DNA of 64,000 nucleotides from Solibacillus merdavium (lineage in GTDB: Bacteria; Bacillota; Bacilli; Bacillales_A; Planococcaceae): positions 62,001 to 126,000 of the forward strand of contig NZ_JACSPW010000011.1 in NCBI RefSeq assembly GCF_014836935.1, in the 5' to 3' direction. Position numbers and translations under genes: made by a program. Shown here piece after piece: positions 28,988 to 38,234 of this stretch; position 1 is the first letter of the stretch, and each line of letters starts with the position of its first letter. A model generated the notes under the pieces. The model had not been told where the DNA came from. It searched no databases and worked only from the letters and a program-made list of their open reading frames with translations.

Positions 28988-31174
28988 CTAAGCTTCTGTA
29001 TGATGTTTTGAATAGCGTTTTTTATAAAGTAATGCAAAATAACTGAATGTGATTGCCAAGCATGAGAACATTACTGTACCTAAAATCGACCAGTTGAACA
29101 TCAAGAATGTTGTATCACCTGTTGAAATAGCTGCTTTAAAGCCTTGCACAGAGAATGTCATTGGTAAAATTTTATTAAAGAAGTGCAATTGCTCCGGTAC
29201 TAGCTCGATTGGGAACGTACCCGCACTTGTTGTTAATTGAAGTATTAGTACAACAATTGCAATAAATCGTCCTGGATCGCCGAACAATGACACTAATAAT
29301 TGAACCATCGCTAAAAATGTAAAGCTTGTTAAAATCGTTGTCAGAATAAATAGTGGCATACTATTGACCTCAAGACCAAGCCCCCAAACGACAATTGCAA
29401 TCGTAATGAAGGATTGCACTAATCCTACACCGATTAATACCGTCACTTTACTTATAAACCAGCTTGCACTGTTTTTCGGTATAATAGCTGGTTCAACGAA
29501 TGGGAACACGATTGAAATTAATAATGCTCCAACGAATAATCCTAATGAAATGAAGTATGGTGCAAAACCTGTACCGTAGTTAGGTACGTGATTTACTGAT
29601 TCCTTTTCTATTTCCACAGGAGAGCCTACCATATTATACGTATCTTCAGTTGGATTAACTTGTACTTTCTCGCTTGCTTCTGTTAACTTTCCAGATAATG
29701 TTTTCGTCCCATCCTTTAACTCTTTCGTGCCATTTACTAAAGTAGTCGAACCTTGCGCTAACTCACCTGATTTTTCAGCTAATAAGCTTGTGCCATCGCT
29801 TAATTTATTAGAACCATCCACTAATGTGTTTAAACCCTGCGCCAATGAGTTGGCACCTGTTGCGGCATTCAATGCACCTTTGCTTAATTCGTCTAATTTC
29901 CCTGCAATTGTTGTGTTGCCTTCAGATAATGAACTAGCTCCTGCAACTAGCTGTGCCGAATTTTGCTTTAATTGTGCAACACCGGCATTTACTTCTAGTT
30001 GTCCTGCATTTAATTTATTCGCACCCTCACTAATCATGGCAATTTTATCATCAAGCCCATTTACGCCTTCATGTAACTGACCTAAACCACCGCTTAATTC
30101 TTTACTGCCAACTTGTAACTGTGCGAGTGCTGTTTTTAAAGCTTCTTGATTTTCTTCTGGTAGCATTGGAAGGATAGCTTCTAATTGGCTCGCTAATTTA
30201 TCCATCCCACCTGCTACATTTGCAGATCCATCTGCCAACGCTTTAACTTTGTCATCAATGTTTGCTGTACCTTGTGTTAGCAACTTCAAGCTTTCTACTA
30301 AGCTTGCTTGGCCTGATGTAATTTCCTTTTGACCGTTTGCTACTTGATCTATACCATTTGTATAGCTTTCAATACCTTGTTGCAGAGTATTCGCGCCATC
30401 TGCTGCTGATTTTGCTCCTGCTGACAATTGATTGCTACCATCAGCAATTTTTGCTACACCTGTTGCTAATTCCTTTGCACCTGCCGCAGCATTTTTCGCA
30501 CCAGCTGTTAATGTGCCTGTACCGTCTGACAATTCAACAGTACTTGATGCCAATTGCTCTAAATAGCCCTTCAGCTCATCAGCGCCATCTGCCAGCTTCG
30601 CAACACCTTTATCTAGTTCTCCTGCACCATCTGCCGCCTCGACAAAACCGTCACCCAGCTGTGTAATGGAATCAAATAACTTTTCGGCATATGTTGCTGA
30701 AACTTGCATATTTACTTCCGCCTTAATGCGGTCCATTGCAGTTTCACCAATTTGTGCACTTAAAAAGTTAAAGCCTTCATTTGGAATATAATCGATAACC
30801 AATTTTTGTGGTTGATCATCTAATAATGTTGTTGCATGCTCCGAGAAATTTTCCGGAATTTTAATTAAAATATAATATTTTTGATCCAATAATTTTTGGT
30901 CTGCTTCCTTTACATCTACTTCCTCAAACTGGAACTGCTCACTATCTATGAGCTTGTCGACCAATGTTTGACCGAGCTCCATTGTTTTGTCATCCATCAT
31001 AGCCCCTTTGTCTTCATTAACAATGGCTACCGGCATGCTTTCTAAATTAGCATATGGATCCCAAAATGCCCATAAGAACATCCCACTGTACATGACAGGA
31101 ACAAAAAGAACGGCAATAACTGAAATAAGCATTTTCTTTGTTTTAAAGATCTTCAGCCATTCTGCTTTTATCAC
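28988..31174 (-). CDS. yhgE: YhgE/Pip domain membrane protein
   Basis: A 728-aa protein with one N-terminal membrane segment, a long extracellular region and about five C-terminal membrane segments (ABC-2-like). The middle (about 195-530) consists of repeated 11-residue units of the form LxxGxxxLxxG that should form a long helical rod. Homologues include the phage infection protein Pip of lactococci and B. subtilis YhgE. The start is GTG after AAAGGAGG. The upstream gene encodes a TetR regulator, as in B. subtilis yhgD-yhgE. Confidence 0.9.
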   Translation of the reverse strand: MIKAEWLKIFKTKKMLISVIAVLFVPVMYSGMFLWAFWDPYANLESMPVAIVNEDKGAMMDDKTMELGQTLVDKLIDSEQFQFEEVDVKEADQKLLDQKYYILIKIPENFSEHATTLLDDQPQKLVIDYIPNEGFNFLSAQIGETAMDRIKAEVNMQVSATYAEKLFDSITQLGDGFVEAADGAGELDKGVAKLADGADELKGYLEQLASSTVELSDGTGTLTAGAKNAAAGAKELATGVAKIADGSNQLSAGAKSAADGANTLQQGIESYTNGIDQVANGQKEITSGQASLVESLKLLTQGTANIDDKVKALADGSANVAGGMDKLASQLEAILPMLPEENQEALKTALAQLQVGSKELSGGLGQLHEGVNGLDDKIAMISEGANKLNAGQLEVNAGVAQLKQNSAQLVAGASSLSEGNTTIAGKLDELSKGALNAATGANSLAQGLNTLVDGSNKLSDGTSLLAEKSGELAQGSTTLVNGTKELKDGTKTLSGKLTEASEKVQVNPTEDTYNMVGSPVEIEKESVNHVPNYGTGFAPYFISLGLFVGALLISIVFPFVEPAIIPKNSASWFISKVTVLIGVGLVQSFITIAIVVWGLGLEVNSMPLFILTTILTSFTFLAMVQLLVSLFGDPGRFIAIVVLILQLTTSAGTFPIELVPEQLHFFNKILPMTFSVQGFKAAISTGDTTFLMFNWSILGTVMFSCLAITFSYFALLYKKRYSKHHTEA

Positions 31175-31198
31175 ACTAATTTCCTCCTTTAAAACTAT

Positions 31199-31223
31199 AT
31201 GACCGAAATCGTCATTTGGTCAT
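31199..31223. promoter_or_regulatory. Candidate TetR operator upstream of yhgE
   Basis: The palindrome ATGACC-N13-GGTCAT lies 25 bp upstream of the yhgE start codon. The same half sites with the same spacing lie upstream of the adjacent tetR gene (31893-31917). Confidence 0.6.
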
Positions 31224-31262
31224 TTCTTGGTAAAAAGAAACCACTCCACTAGGAAGTGACTA

Positions 31263-31838
31263 TTACTTTTTCTTTGCCAAACCTCTGAAAAGGGTTTCGC
31301 TGAATAATGTCAAAATTTCTTGTTCGTTGAGTGGCTCATTATGTGTCAACTGCCAGTCTACAATAAAAGCTAAATACGATTTAAACAACAAAAAGGCTAC
31401 ATGCTCAGGGTTACATTCAATAATCTCATCTTTTGCAATGCCATTACGAATACGCATTGATACATATGAAATGATTTCCGATTCGATTTTCAACAACATT
31501 TGCTGTACTTCAGGAGTGCCTAGCGCTGTTTCCTCTTCTATTAGTTTAGCAAACAGTAAATGTCGTTCGCGGAATTGCAGCATTTTCATCAATGCTGTAT
31601 GCGCATTTTGCATAAAGCTTGCATTTGTATCAATTAGCCGATCTGTTTCGTGCTTCATTTCATTGATTAAATGGAATACCACTTCCTGAAACAGCTCTTC
31701 TTTATTTTTGAAAAACGTATAAATTGTCCCTTTCCCGACATTAGCAATTTTAGCAACTTGTTCAATCGTTGTTGCTTTATAGCCAAATAAAGTAAAAGAC
31801 TTTGTTGCGCCCAGTAGAATTTCATGTCGACGATCCAT
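31263..31838 (-). CDS. TetR/AcrR family regulator (YhgD-like)
   Basis: A 191-aa repressor. The helix-turn-helix is near residues 25-50 (KATTIEQVAKIANVGKGTIY), then the ligand domain. It is adjacent to yhgE, as in B. subtilis yhgD-yhgE, and the two upstream regions share the same palindrome, which supports autorepression and yhgE control. It is preceded by GAGGAGGTGG. The ligand is unknown. Confidence 0.87.
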   Translation of the reverse strand: MDRRHEILLGATKSFTLFGYKATTIEQVAKIANVGKGTIYTFFKNKEELFQEVVFHLINEMKHETDRLIDTNASFMQNAHTALMKMLQFRERHLLFAKLIEEETALGTPEVQQMLLKIESEIISYVSMRIRNGIAKDEIIECNPEHVAFLLFKSYLAFIVDWQLTHNEPLNEQEILTLFSETLFRGLAKKK

Positions 31839-31892
31839 AAATCCACCTCCTCAAAAAAAGTAGCATTCTAATAATTAATTTTAAAATCAAAA

Positions 31893-31917
31893 ATGACCAG
31901 AATACCACATCGGTCAT
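31893..31917. promoter_or_regulatory. Candidate TetR operator upstream of the tetR gene
   Basis: ATGACC-N13-GGTCAT, 55 bp upstream of the tetR ATG, identical in half sites and spacing to the site before yhgE. A further GTCATT word lies a few bases beyond. Confidence 0.6.
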
Positions 31918-31958
31918 CCAGTCATTATTATACACCGTTCATTTCATTTTGCAATCAA

Positions 31959-32462
31959 TTAATGTCCATGCTCATCTTTTTCTTCATCCTCTTCATCACC
32001 TTCATGGCTTGACCCATGTTCCATTGAATTCGAGCTTGTATCTTCGACTACTTTACTCATATCAGGATTTCCTACAATTAGCTTTTGCTTTGGCATAACA
32101 TGCATTCCGCGAGCCGTCGTATGGGCAAACATATAATATACTCCATCATGACCGAATGTATAGTCAGCCATATATATTCCATCCTCTGTTAGTTGCCCGT
32201 CCAACATCTCTCCATCATCCCTAAACCCGGACTCCCATACTTCAAACTTTACTTCCTGTGCGTCATTCACAGCTTCTTCCTCCTGCGTGACACGTGCTGC
32301 AAGCTGAACGGCTTCTCCTGCGTTTAATTGCTCTGCAGTTTGAATTTGTACATCGACAAATGCCGGCACTTCAGCGGTATCTAGTGTTTCCACCTCTTCA
32401 TCACCACAACCGAATAATACGAAAGGTACTGCAACTAAACTATATAACCATTTTTTCATCAT
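31959..32462 (-). CDS. FixH/YtkA-like domain lipoprotein with acidic/His-rich tail
   Basis: A 167-aa exported lipoprotein. Signal peptide with lipobox FGC (Cys19). An Ig-like FixH/YtkA domain spans about 35-135 (EVKFEVWESGFRDDGEM, the DGVYYMFAHTTARGMHVMPK end). The C-terminal tail is acidic and His-rich (EHGSSHEGDEEDEEKDEHGH), which could bind metals. The ATG overlaps the kinase stop by 4 bp. The domain is used in copper/redox handling elsewhere; the role here is inference. Confidence 0.82.
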   Translation of the reverse strand: MMKKWLYSLVAVPFVLFGCGDEEVETLDTAEVPAFVDVQIQTAEQLNAGEAVQLAARVTQEEEAVNDAQEVKFEVWESGFRDDGEMLDGQLTEDGIYMADYTFGHDGVYYMFAHTTARGMHVMPKQKLIVGNPDMSKVVEDTSSNSMEHGSSHEGDEEDEEKDEHGH

Positions 32463-33850
32463 TCTTCCTCCATTAAAGGGAACATGACACTTACGGCTGC
32501 CCCTTCACCTAATATACTTTTGATTTTCAATTTTCCTTTATGCTGTTTGACAATTTGCTCCACTATCGATAATCCTAGACCACTTCCGCCGTCTGATCGG
32601 CTCCGCGCTTTATTCACACGGTAAAATCGCTCCGTCACATGAGGCAGATCTTCAGGTGGAATACCTATCCCATAATCAGTAATCGTTAAAACTGCATATG
32701 ATTCTACTATAGAAGATTCTACACGAATGCTAGAATGATCAGTTGAATAGTGTATTGCGTTTTCAAGGATGTTAATAAAAACTTGCTTTAGTTTTTCTTC
32801 ATCACCAATGACAATTATTTCTTCATTTAATTGTTGAACAAATTGAATATTTTTTTCATTTGCCTTTTGTTGTACTAAACGAATGGCATCACGGATAGTT
32901 TCTGCAAAGACAAGCATATCAAAATACGATTCTGCCTGGCTGTCTTCCTTACGTGCCAGCTGCATGAGTTCATTCGTCAGGCGCTCCATCCTTGTAGCTT
33001 CTTTCGCAATTAACCGAATCGCTTCATCCCGCTTAGCTTCATCGATTATTCCTTTTTGTATGGCTTCACTATACCCTTTTACATAGCTAATCGGTGTACG
33101 AAGCTCATGTGAAACTGTTGCTAAAAAGGATTTTTGTGCTTCGTCATCTTGCTGAATTGCATCTGCCATTTGGTTGAAAGCGGAAGATAAATGCCCAATT
33201 TCATCATTTACTGAAACATTGACCCGTACATTGTAATCCCCAGCAGTCATTTGATTTACGGCATGCTGCAATGTGTCTAATGGCTGTAAAATTTTCCGCA
33301 TTCCTTGATAGACGAAAAAGCCCGCTACAAGCAAAAACATAATTGCCCCTGTTATGAGTAAAATCACTTCTTCTTTTGCCAATTCCGAAATTTTGGCTAA
33401 CGGATAATAGATGTAAAGAATGCCTTCTAGCCGATTTTGATCTGTAAACGGGAGAATGACTGATATTATTTGCCGATCAAACCGCTCCTCATATCCTATC
33501 TTTGTTACAGCATTCCCTAGCAGTAATTGTTTCCGCTCATCCGGTCCAATTAATGCATCATAGTCAATATCAAATGGCACACATGCACTTAATTCCCTCG
33601 GGTTTCGGACAGCGAATATTTCAAGATTAGACATTGCGGCAAACTGTTCAATATCGGCGATTAACTGATCCGATACTTTGCCTCCACTATATTTCGTCTG
33701 TAGCTTCTCACCTGTTTCAATCATTGTGCTTTTCGTATCTTCCACGTAAAGCTGTTCATATAAAAAGTTTGTAAATATGTACATAAAGATGATGGTTGCA
33801 CTTAAAAATAACACCATTAATAGCCAGAGCTTTGAAGATATTTTTTTCAT
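32459..33850 (-). CDS. HAMP-domain sensor histidine kinase
   Basis: A 463-aa kinase with membrane segments near 8-30 and 162-182, enclosing an extracytoplasmic sensor of about 130 residues with a single Cys near residue 90. Then come a HAMP domain (about 183-236), phosphoacceptor His248 in FLATVSHELRTP, and ATPase motifs ENAIHYS, DYGIGIPPED and GGSGLGLSI. It overlaps the response regulator by 4 bp and the FixH-like lipoprotein by 4 bp. Confidence 0.92.
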   Translation of the reverse strand: MKKISSKLWLLMVLFLSATIIFMYIFTNFLYEQLYVEDTKSTMIETGEKLQTKYSGGKVSDQLIADIEQFAAMSNLEIFAVRNPRELSACVPFDIDYDALIGPDERKQLLLGNAVTKIGYEERFDRQIISVILPFTDQNRLEGILYIYYPLAKISELAKEEVILLITGAIMFLLVAGFFVYQGMRKILQPLDTLQHAVNQMTAGDYNVRVNVSVNDEIGHLSSAFNQMADAIQQDDEAQKSFLATVSHELRTPISYVKGYSEAIQKGIIDEAKRDEAIRLIAKEATRMERLTNELMQLARKEDSQAESYFDMLVFAETIRDAIRLVQQKANEKNIQFVQQLNEEIIVIGDEEKLKQVFINILENAIHYSTDHSSIRVESSIVESYAVLTITDYGIGIPPEDLPHVTERFYRVNKARSRSDGGSGLGLSIVEQIVKQHKGKLKIKSILGEGAAVSVMFPLMEEE

Positions 33851-34539
33851 GTCGTATGTTCAAAGCGATAGCCTACACCCCATACTGTTTGGATGTATTC
33901 ACTCGCTTCTTTCGATTTTTTGCTCAATTTTAGCCTCAATGTTTTAATATGAGTATCCACTGTACGAGCTCCACCTGCATAATCAATATCCCAAATTCGT
34001 TCCAAAAGTTGCTCGCGCGTATAGACGATACCCGGTTTTAACATAAATAAATGCAAAAGCTCAAATTCCTTTAAAGTTAACAATACGGCATCCTGTTCGA
34101 TGTATACTTTCCGTGAAACTTCATCCATTTTTAAGATACCTCGGCGCAAGTATTGGATTGGTGGCTGTTCACTTACTGCTCCAACCCTTCTTAACACCGC
34201 AAATATGCGCGCGACTAATTCATCGGCAGTGAAGGGTTTGACAATATAATCATCGCCCCCTATCATTAGACCCTTTACCTTATCTTCGTTTGCATCGCGG
34301 GCTGTCAAAAAAATAATAGGAACTTTTGCCATAGCCTGCATTGCTTCACAAACAGCAAATCCATCTTCCCCTGGCATCATCACATCAAGCAAAACTAAAT
34401 CCACCTGCTGCTGGGACAATATAAAATATGCTTCAGCGCCATTTGCTGCCTGCACCGTTTGAAATCCGGATTTCGTTAAAATAACATCGATTAATTGGCG
34501 CATATTTTCTTCATCATCTACTATTAAAATAGTTGTCAA
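33847..34539 (-). CDS. OmpR-family response regulator
   Basis: A 230-aa regulator. Receiver with DDEEN near residue 8-12, phosphoacceptor Asp52 in LLDVMMPGEDG, TARD and VKPF loops. The C-terminal winged helix includes the RTVDTHIKTLRLKL recognition region and WGVGYRFEH end. Overlaps with the upstream lipoprotein gene and the downstream kinase gene are both 4 bp, so all four genes are translated together. Confidence 0.93.
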   Translation of the reverse strand: MTTILIVDDEENMRQLIDVILTKSGFQTVQAANGAEAYFILSQQQVDLVLLDVMMPGEDGFAVCEAMQAMAKVPIIFLTARDANEDKVKGLMIGGDDYIVKPFTADELVARIFAVLRRVGAVSEQPPIQYLRRGILKMDEVSRKVYIEQDAVLLTLKEFELLHLFMLKPGIVYTREQLLERIWDIDYAGGARTVDTHIKTLRLKLSKKSKEASEYIQTVWGVGYRFEHTT

Positions 34540-35498
34540 TGACTATCCCCCCTTACGAGCAATTGAAAAGGTCCCTCTTTTGTTTTAACCTGCTTTTGAA
34601 TTTCACCATCATCTAAAAAATAAAGCGTATGATCATCATATCCCGCAACAACCAACTTATCCTGAAATTGGGCAACTGCAAATGGATTTGCCCCAATATC
34701 CTGTTGCCACAATATATCACCATCTGCCGTAACACGATAAATTGTATTGGAACCGTGGCTCGATACAATGATATCTTCATCCGCTTTCGAAAAAGCAATC
34801 GGCATTAAAGGCAGCGTGAACTCTCTATTTAACTGACCTGTACTTAAATTATATACACGGACGAATTTATTCGGTTTATTTCCAATTCCATGACCCCCAA
34901 CCCATAATTCCTGATGCTCATGCGAGACATACAACCCTTGGGAAGATGTTGAAACTGGCCATTCATCGATTACCTCTAAGTTTTCTTTATGTACGACAGA
35001 TAACACGGTATCTTTATAATTTATCACATATAAATAATCTTTCGACGCCGCCATTGACATTGGATAATTGCGCAACTTAACTTTTTTCTTGAGTTGCCCA
35101 TTTTCGGTATAGCTTATTAGTTCATTTGTTTTGCCATTTGTTAAAAATAGTTGGCTCGTATCTTCATCATAATAACCATTTGTAATGCCTAATCCTACTT
35201 CAATGGACTTCACCTTTTTCCCAGATGAAAGCTGTAAAATATCCGCATGCTGCAATTGATAGCCGTATAGCAATACTTGATCAAATCCAATTAATACTGC
35301 TCCTGTATATCCTTTCTCGAAAACCCATGTCGTGATTAATTCACCTGACTGTCCGTAAAAGGTTAAGGAAGGCTGCAAAATATTAAGGGATGCAACAAAA
35401 GGTTGATGTGGATTAATATCTTCCATTCTTTCGCTATCACAACTAGCTAAAAGTAAAAGAACTATGCAACTAAAAAAATATATTATGATTTTTTTCAT
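34536..35498 (-). CDS. Beta-propeller (YVTN-type) lipoprotein
   Basis: A 320-aa exported lipoprotein. The signal peptide ends in lipobox LASC (Cys20). The mature part is a series of propeller-like strands (SKDYLYVINYKDTVLSVV, SHEHQELWVGGHGIG, KADEDIIVSSHGSNTIYRV). The ATG at 35498 is spaced well from GAGGTG; the one two codons earlier is too close. It is the first gene of the two-component operon, which suggests a sensory or binding accessory. The ligand is unknown. Confidence 0.82.
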   Translation of the reverse strand: MKKIIIYFFSCIVLLLLASCDSERMEDINPHQPFVASLNILQPSLTFYGQSGELITTWVFEKGYTGAVLIGFDQVLLYGYQLQHADILQLSSGKKVKSIEVGLGITNGYYDEDTSQLFLTNGKTNELISYTENGQLKKKVKLRNYPMSMAASKDYLYVINYKDTVLSVVHKENLEVIDEWPVSTSSQGLYVSHEHQELWVGGHGIGNKPNKFVRVYNLSTGQLNREFTLPLMPIAFSKADEDIIVSSHGSNTIYRVTADGDILWQQDIGANPFAVAQFQDKLVVAGYDDHTLYFLDDGEIQKQVKTKEGPFQLLVRGDSH

Positions 35499-35594
35499 TG
35501 TCATTGCACCTCATCAATAAGCGTACTAAAAATATGTGAAATTTGCATGAAGCCAATAGGATAATTTTGTGAACGAATAAAGTAAATTCACACC

Positions 35595-35640
35595 AAAAAA
35601 GCTGCATTAAAAGCAATTATACTTTTAATACAGCGTTTTT
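35595..35640 (-). terminator. Intrinsic terminator after hemY
   Basis: GCTGCATTAAAAG and CTTTTAATACAGC form a near-perfect stem, followed on the minus strand by six T residues, 23 bp past the hemY stop. Confidence 0.75.
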
Positions 35641-35662
35641 GTTCAATCAACATATTGAGTGG

Positions 35663-37102
35663 TTAAATTGCCAACTTTGGTTCTAACAATTGCCCAAGCA
35701 GTAGCTCCGCGGTTTCTCTCCCCTGTAGGACACAATCCGGGATACTAATGCCCTCATATGAACTTCCTGCCAAATAGACATTCGGGAATTCTTCATAAAA
35801 CTGCTCCTTCATTGAAGACATGCGCAGCTGATGACCGATCGTATATTGGGGCATAGCTTCTTTCCAGCGAGCAACTGTCGTAAACAGCGGTTGTGCATTG
35901 AGTCCAACCGCCCGATTCAAATCCTGCAAAACAATTTTCTCGATTTCATTATCTGATAACTCTACGATAGACTCATCACCAACACGTCCAATATACACAC
36001 GTATTAGCTCATGACCATCCGGTGTAATATTATCCCACTTCTGATGACTCCAAGTACAGCTTGTTATCGCAAAATGACTGTTACGCGAAACGAAGAAGTT
36101 AAGCGCACCTTCATACTTTTTTGTAGTCCCAGGTTTAAATGCCATCGTAACCGTTGCAATTGTTGCATAGTTCATCTCCGGCATTTGCTGCATAATATCA
36201 GAATCCGGGAAGACTTTTTTAGTCACATTAAATGGTGTTGTCATCACAACTTTATCGGCATCTATAGTAGTACCATCATTTAATGCAATCGATTGTGAAT
36301 AATCGATATTATTTTCAATGCAATTTACTTTCAGTCCTTTAAGAATGGTCACATCGGTCAACGAGTTTTCCAATGTCTCAATTAAGGACTCCAATCCATT
36401 TACAAATGACTCATAATGAATTTCACCCGGTGTATCTACAAGCGCGTAAATTCCTTTACCTGTCTTTTTCATCCCAACCAATAAACTACGATAATCATTT
36501 TCAAGCTGATAAAATTGCGGGAACATCGATTGCATACTAACATGATCGACATCACCGGCAAATGTACCTGCCAATACCGGTTCCACCAAATTTTCTACAA
36601 GTTCTTTACCGAAGCGTCTACTGAAAAACTCACTAATCGGTTCGTCGGCTTCATGTGGTAATTTAGGTAAAAACAAATCCCCTGCTGCACGGAATTTCCC
36701 CATTAATGAAAGGACATTCGATGTCATAAACGAGAATATTTTAGGTGACCCTCCGAGTAAAATATTACTCGGAATTTGATGTAGCTTGCTACCAACTGCG
36801 ATGAATGTTCGACCATTATTATTTTGAACTATTTCATGTTCGATCTTTAAATCACGTGCCAACTTACGGACACTGCTACCTGTATCAAAAAACGATTCAG
36901 GTCCACGTTCAATGATATATCCATCTTTACGCTCTGTATGGATTTTACCACCTAAGCGCAGGGACGCTTCGATTAGCACAATATCTATTGGTAAATTTTG
37001 CGCCTTCGTTTTTTGTTGTAAATAGTATGCCGTCGTTAAACCAGTGATTCCACCGCCAACGATAACAACCTTTCTCTTTTTTAAAGTCACCTTCATCATC
37101 AC
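35663..37102 (-). CDS. hemY: Coproporphyrinogen III oxidase (HemY/CgoX type)
   Basis: A 479-aa FAD enzyme that oxidises coproporphyrinogen III to coproporphyrin III in the Gram-positive haem route. The FAD-binding GGGITGLTTAYYL is at the N-terminus and the C-terminal FAD motif YLAGSSYEGISIPDC is intact. Three in-frame ATG codons (MMMK) make the exact start uncertain by up to two codons. It lies 8 bp downstream of hemH. Confidence 0.93.
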   Translation of the reverse strand: MMMKVTLKKRKVVIVGGGITGLTTAYYLQQKTKAQNLPIDIVLIEASLRLGGKIHTERKDGYIIERGPESFFDTGSSVRKLARDLKIEHEIVQNNNGRTFIAVGSKLHQIPSNILLGGSPKIFSFMTSNVLSLMGKFRAAGDLFLPKLPHEADEPISEFFSRRFGKELVENLVEPVLAGTFAGDVDHVSMQSMFPQFYQLENDYRSLLVGMKKTGKGIYALVDTPGEIHYESFVNGLESLIETLENSLTDVTILKGLKVNCIENNIDYSQSIALNDGTTIDADKVVMTTPFNVTKKVFPDSDIMQQMPEMNYATIATVTMAFKPGTTKKYEGALNFFVSRNSHFAITSCTWSHQKWDNITPDGHELIRVYIGRVGDESIVELSDNEIEKIVLQDLNRAVGLNAQPLFTTVARWKEAMPQYTIGHQLRMSSMKEQFYEEFPNVYLAGSSYEGISIPDCVLQGRETAELLLGQLLEPKLAI

Positions 37103-37110
37103 TCTCTATA

Positions 37111-38043
37111 TTAATTCGCTATTTTCTTATTTATCGCTTCTACCATTGCGTCTATAAATAAAGGGTGCGTATTTGGCATTGTTGGTCGATAATAGCTTGC
37201 GCCAATCTCATCGCATACAACTTTACATTCAATATCATTATCATATAACACTTCTAAATGTTCTGTAACAAAGCCTACTGGAGTGTAGATGAATGCCTTA
37301 TAACCTTTTTGTTCAAATAATTCTTTCGTTAAATCCTGTACATCCGGGCCTAACCATGGCTCAGGAGTTTGTCCGGCAGATTGCCAACCTACTTCAACAT
37401 TTACAATATTAGAAGCATCCTTAATTAAACGAGCTGTTTCAACTAGTTGTTCTTCATACGGGTCACCAGCTAATTTGATTTTCTCTGGTAACGAGTGGTT
37501 TGAAACAATTAAACAAGCATTTGCACGCTCTTCTTCAGACATCTTTGCCAATTCTCCATTTACTGCTTCTTTCCAAAACTCAATGAATTTTGGCTCGTCA
37601 TACCATGCTTCAACAGAAGTGATATTTAATGTACCACCCAATTTTTCAGCTGCTTCTTTTGCACGTCCGTTGTAAGATTTAATGGAGAATGTAGAGAAGT
37701 GTGGCGCTAAAACGATGGAAACCGCTTCAGTAATACCTTCTTTCACCATCGCTTCCACTGCATCTTCAACAAATGGTTCAATATGCTTTAAGCCGATAAA
37801 TACTTTATATTCTACTTTGTCCTGAACTTCATTTAAACGGGCACATAAAGCGTGTGCCTGTGCTTCTGTCATCTTTGCAAGAGGTGAAATTCCTCCAATT
37901 GCACGGTAACGCTCTGTCAAATCATCAATATGCTCTTGGCTCGGCTTACGGCCATGACGAATATGTGTATAATAACGTTCAATATCTTCTTCTTTATATG
38001 GCGTACCATATGCCATTACTAATAATCCACGTACTTCTTTCAT
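37111..38043 (-). CDS. hemH: Ferrochelatase (coproporphyrin ferrochelatase type)
   Basis: A 310-aa enzyme that inserts ferrous iron into the porphyrin ring. The N-terminal [20 protein letters not shown] and the SNHSLPEKI and [14 protein letters not shown] signatures with the active-site His-Glu region are present. The [14 protein letters not shown] stretch near the C-terminus supplies the metal-binding Glu. In Firmicutes the substrate is coproporphyrin. It sits between hemE and hemY. An AGAGGTG site precedes ATG. Confidence 0.95.
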   Translation of the reverse strand: MKEVRGLLVMAYGTPYKEEDIERYYTHIRHGRKPSQEHIDDLTERYRAIGGISPLAKMTEAQAHALCARLNEVQDKVEYKVFIGLKHIEPFVEDAVEAMVKEGITEAVSIVLAPHFSTFSIKSYNGRAKEAAEKLGGTLNITSVEAWYDEPKFIEFWKEAVNGELAKMSEEERANACLIVSNHSLPEKIKLAGDPYEEQLVETARLIKDASNIVNVEVGWQSAGQTPEPWLGPDVQDLTKELFEQKGYKAFIYTPVGFVTEHLEVLYDNDIECKVVCDEIGASYYRPTMPNTHPLFIDAMVEAINKKIAN

Positions 38044-38111
38044 GTAAGATCACCTCTGAATGTTTTTAAACACGTTTTCATTTTAAGTTAGTTTTTTGAT
38101 TAGCCGGGGGA

Positions 38112-38145
38112 TAATGTTTTCACTGTGCTAACAGTGAAAACATTA
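38112..38145. other. Perfect 15-bp inverted repeat between hemE and hemH
   Basis: TAATGTTTTCACTGT and ACAGTGAAAACATTA are perfect complements separated by a 4-base loop (GCTA). No T-run follows on either strand, so it is not a typical terminator. It lies about 70 bp upstream of hemH and 90 bp past the hemE stop. Confidence 0.7.
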
Positions 38146-38234
38146 AGTCATTCCTCCAATCCAATCAACTTTGTACTATATAGTTTTCTCACCTACAATA
38201 GTGAATAATCAAATTTTAATTTATCGTTTAATTA

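Noticed and set aside
28988-31174. Prophage component (phage infection protein)
   Set aside because: The YhgE/Pip domain is a chromosomal membrane protein; no phage genes surround it.
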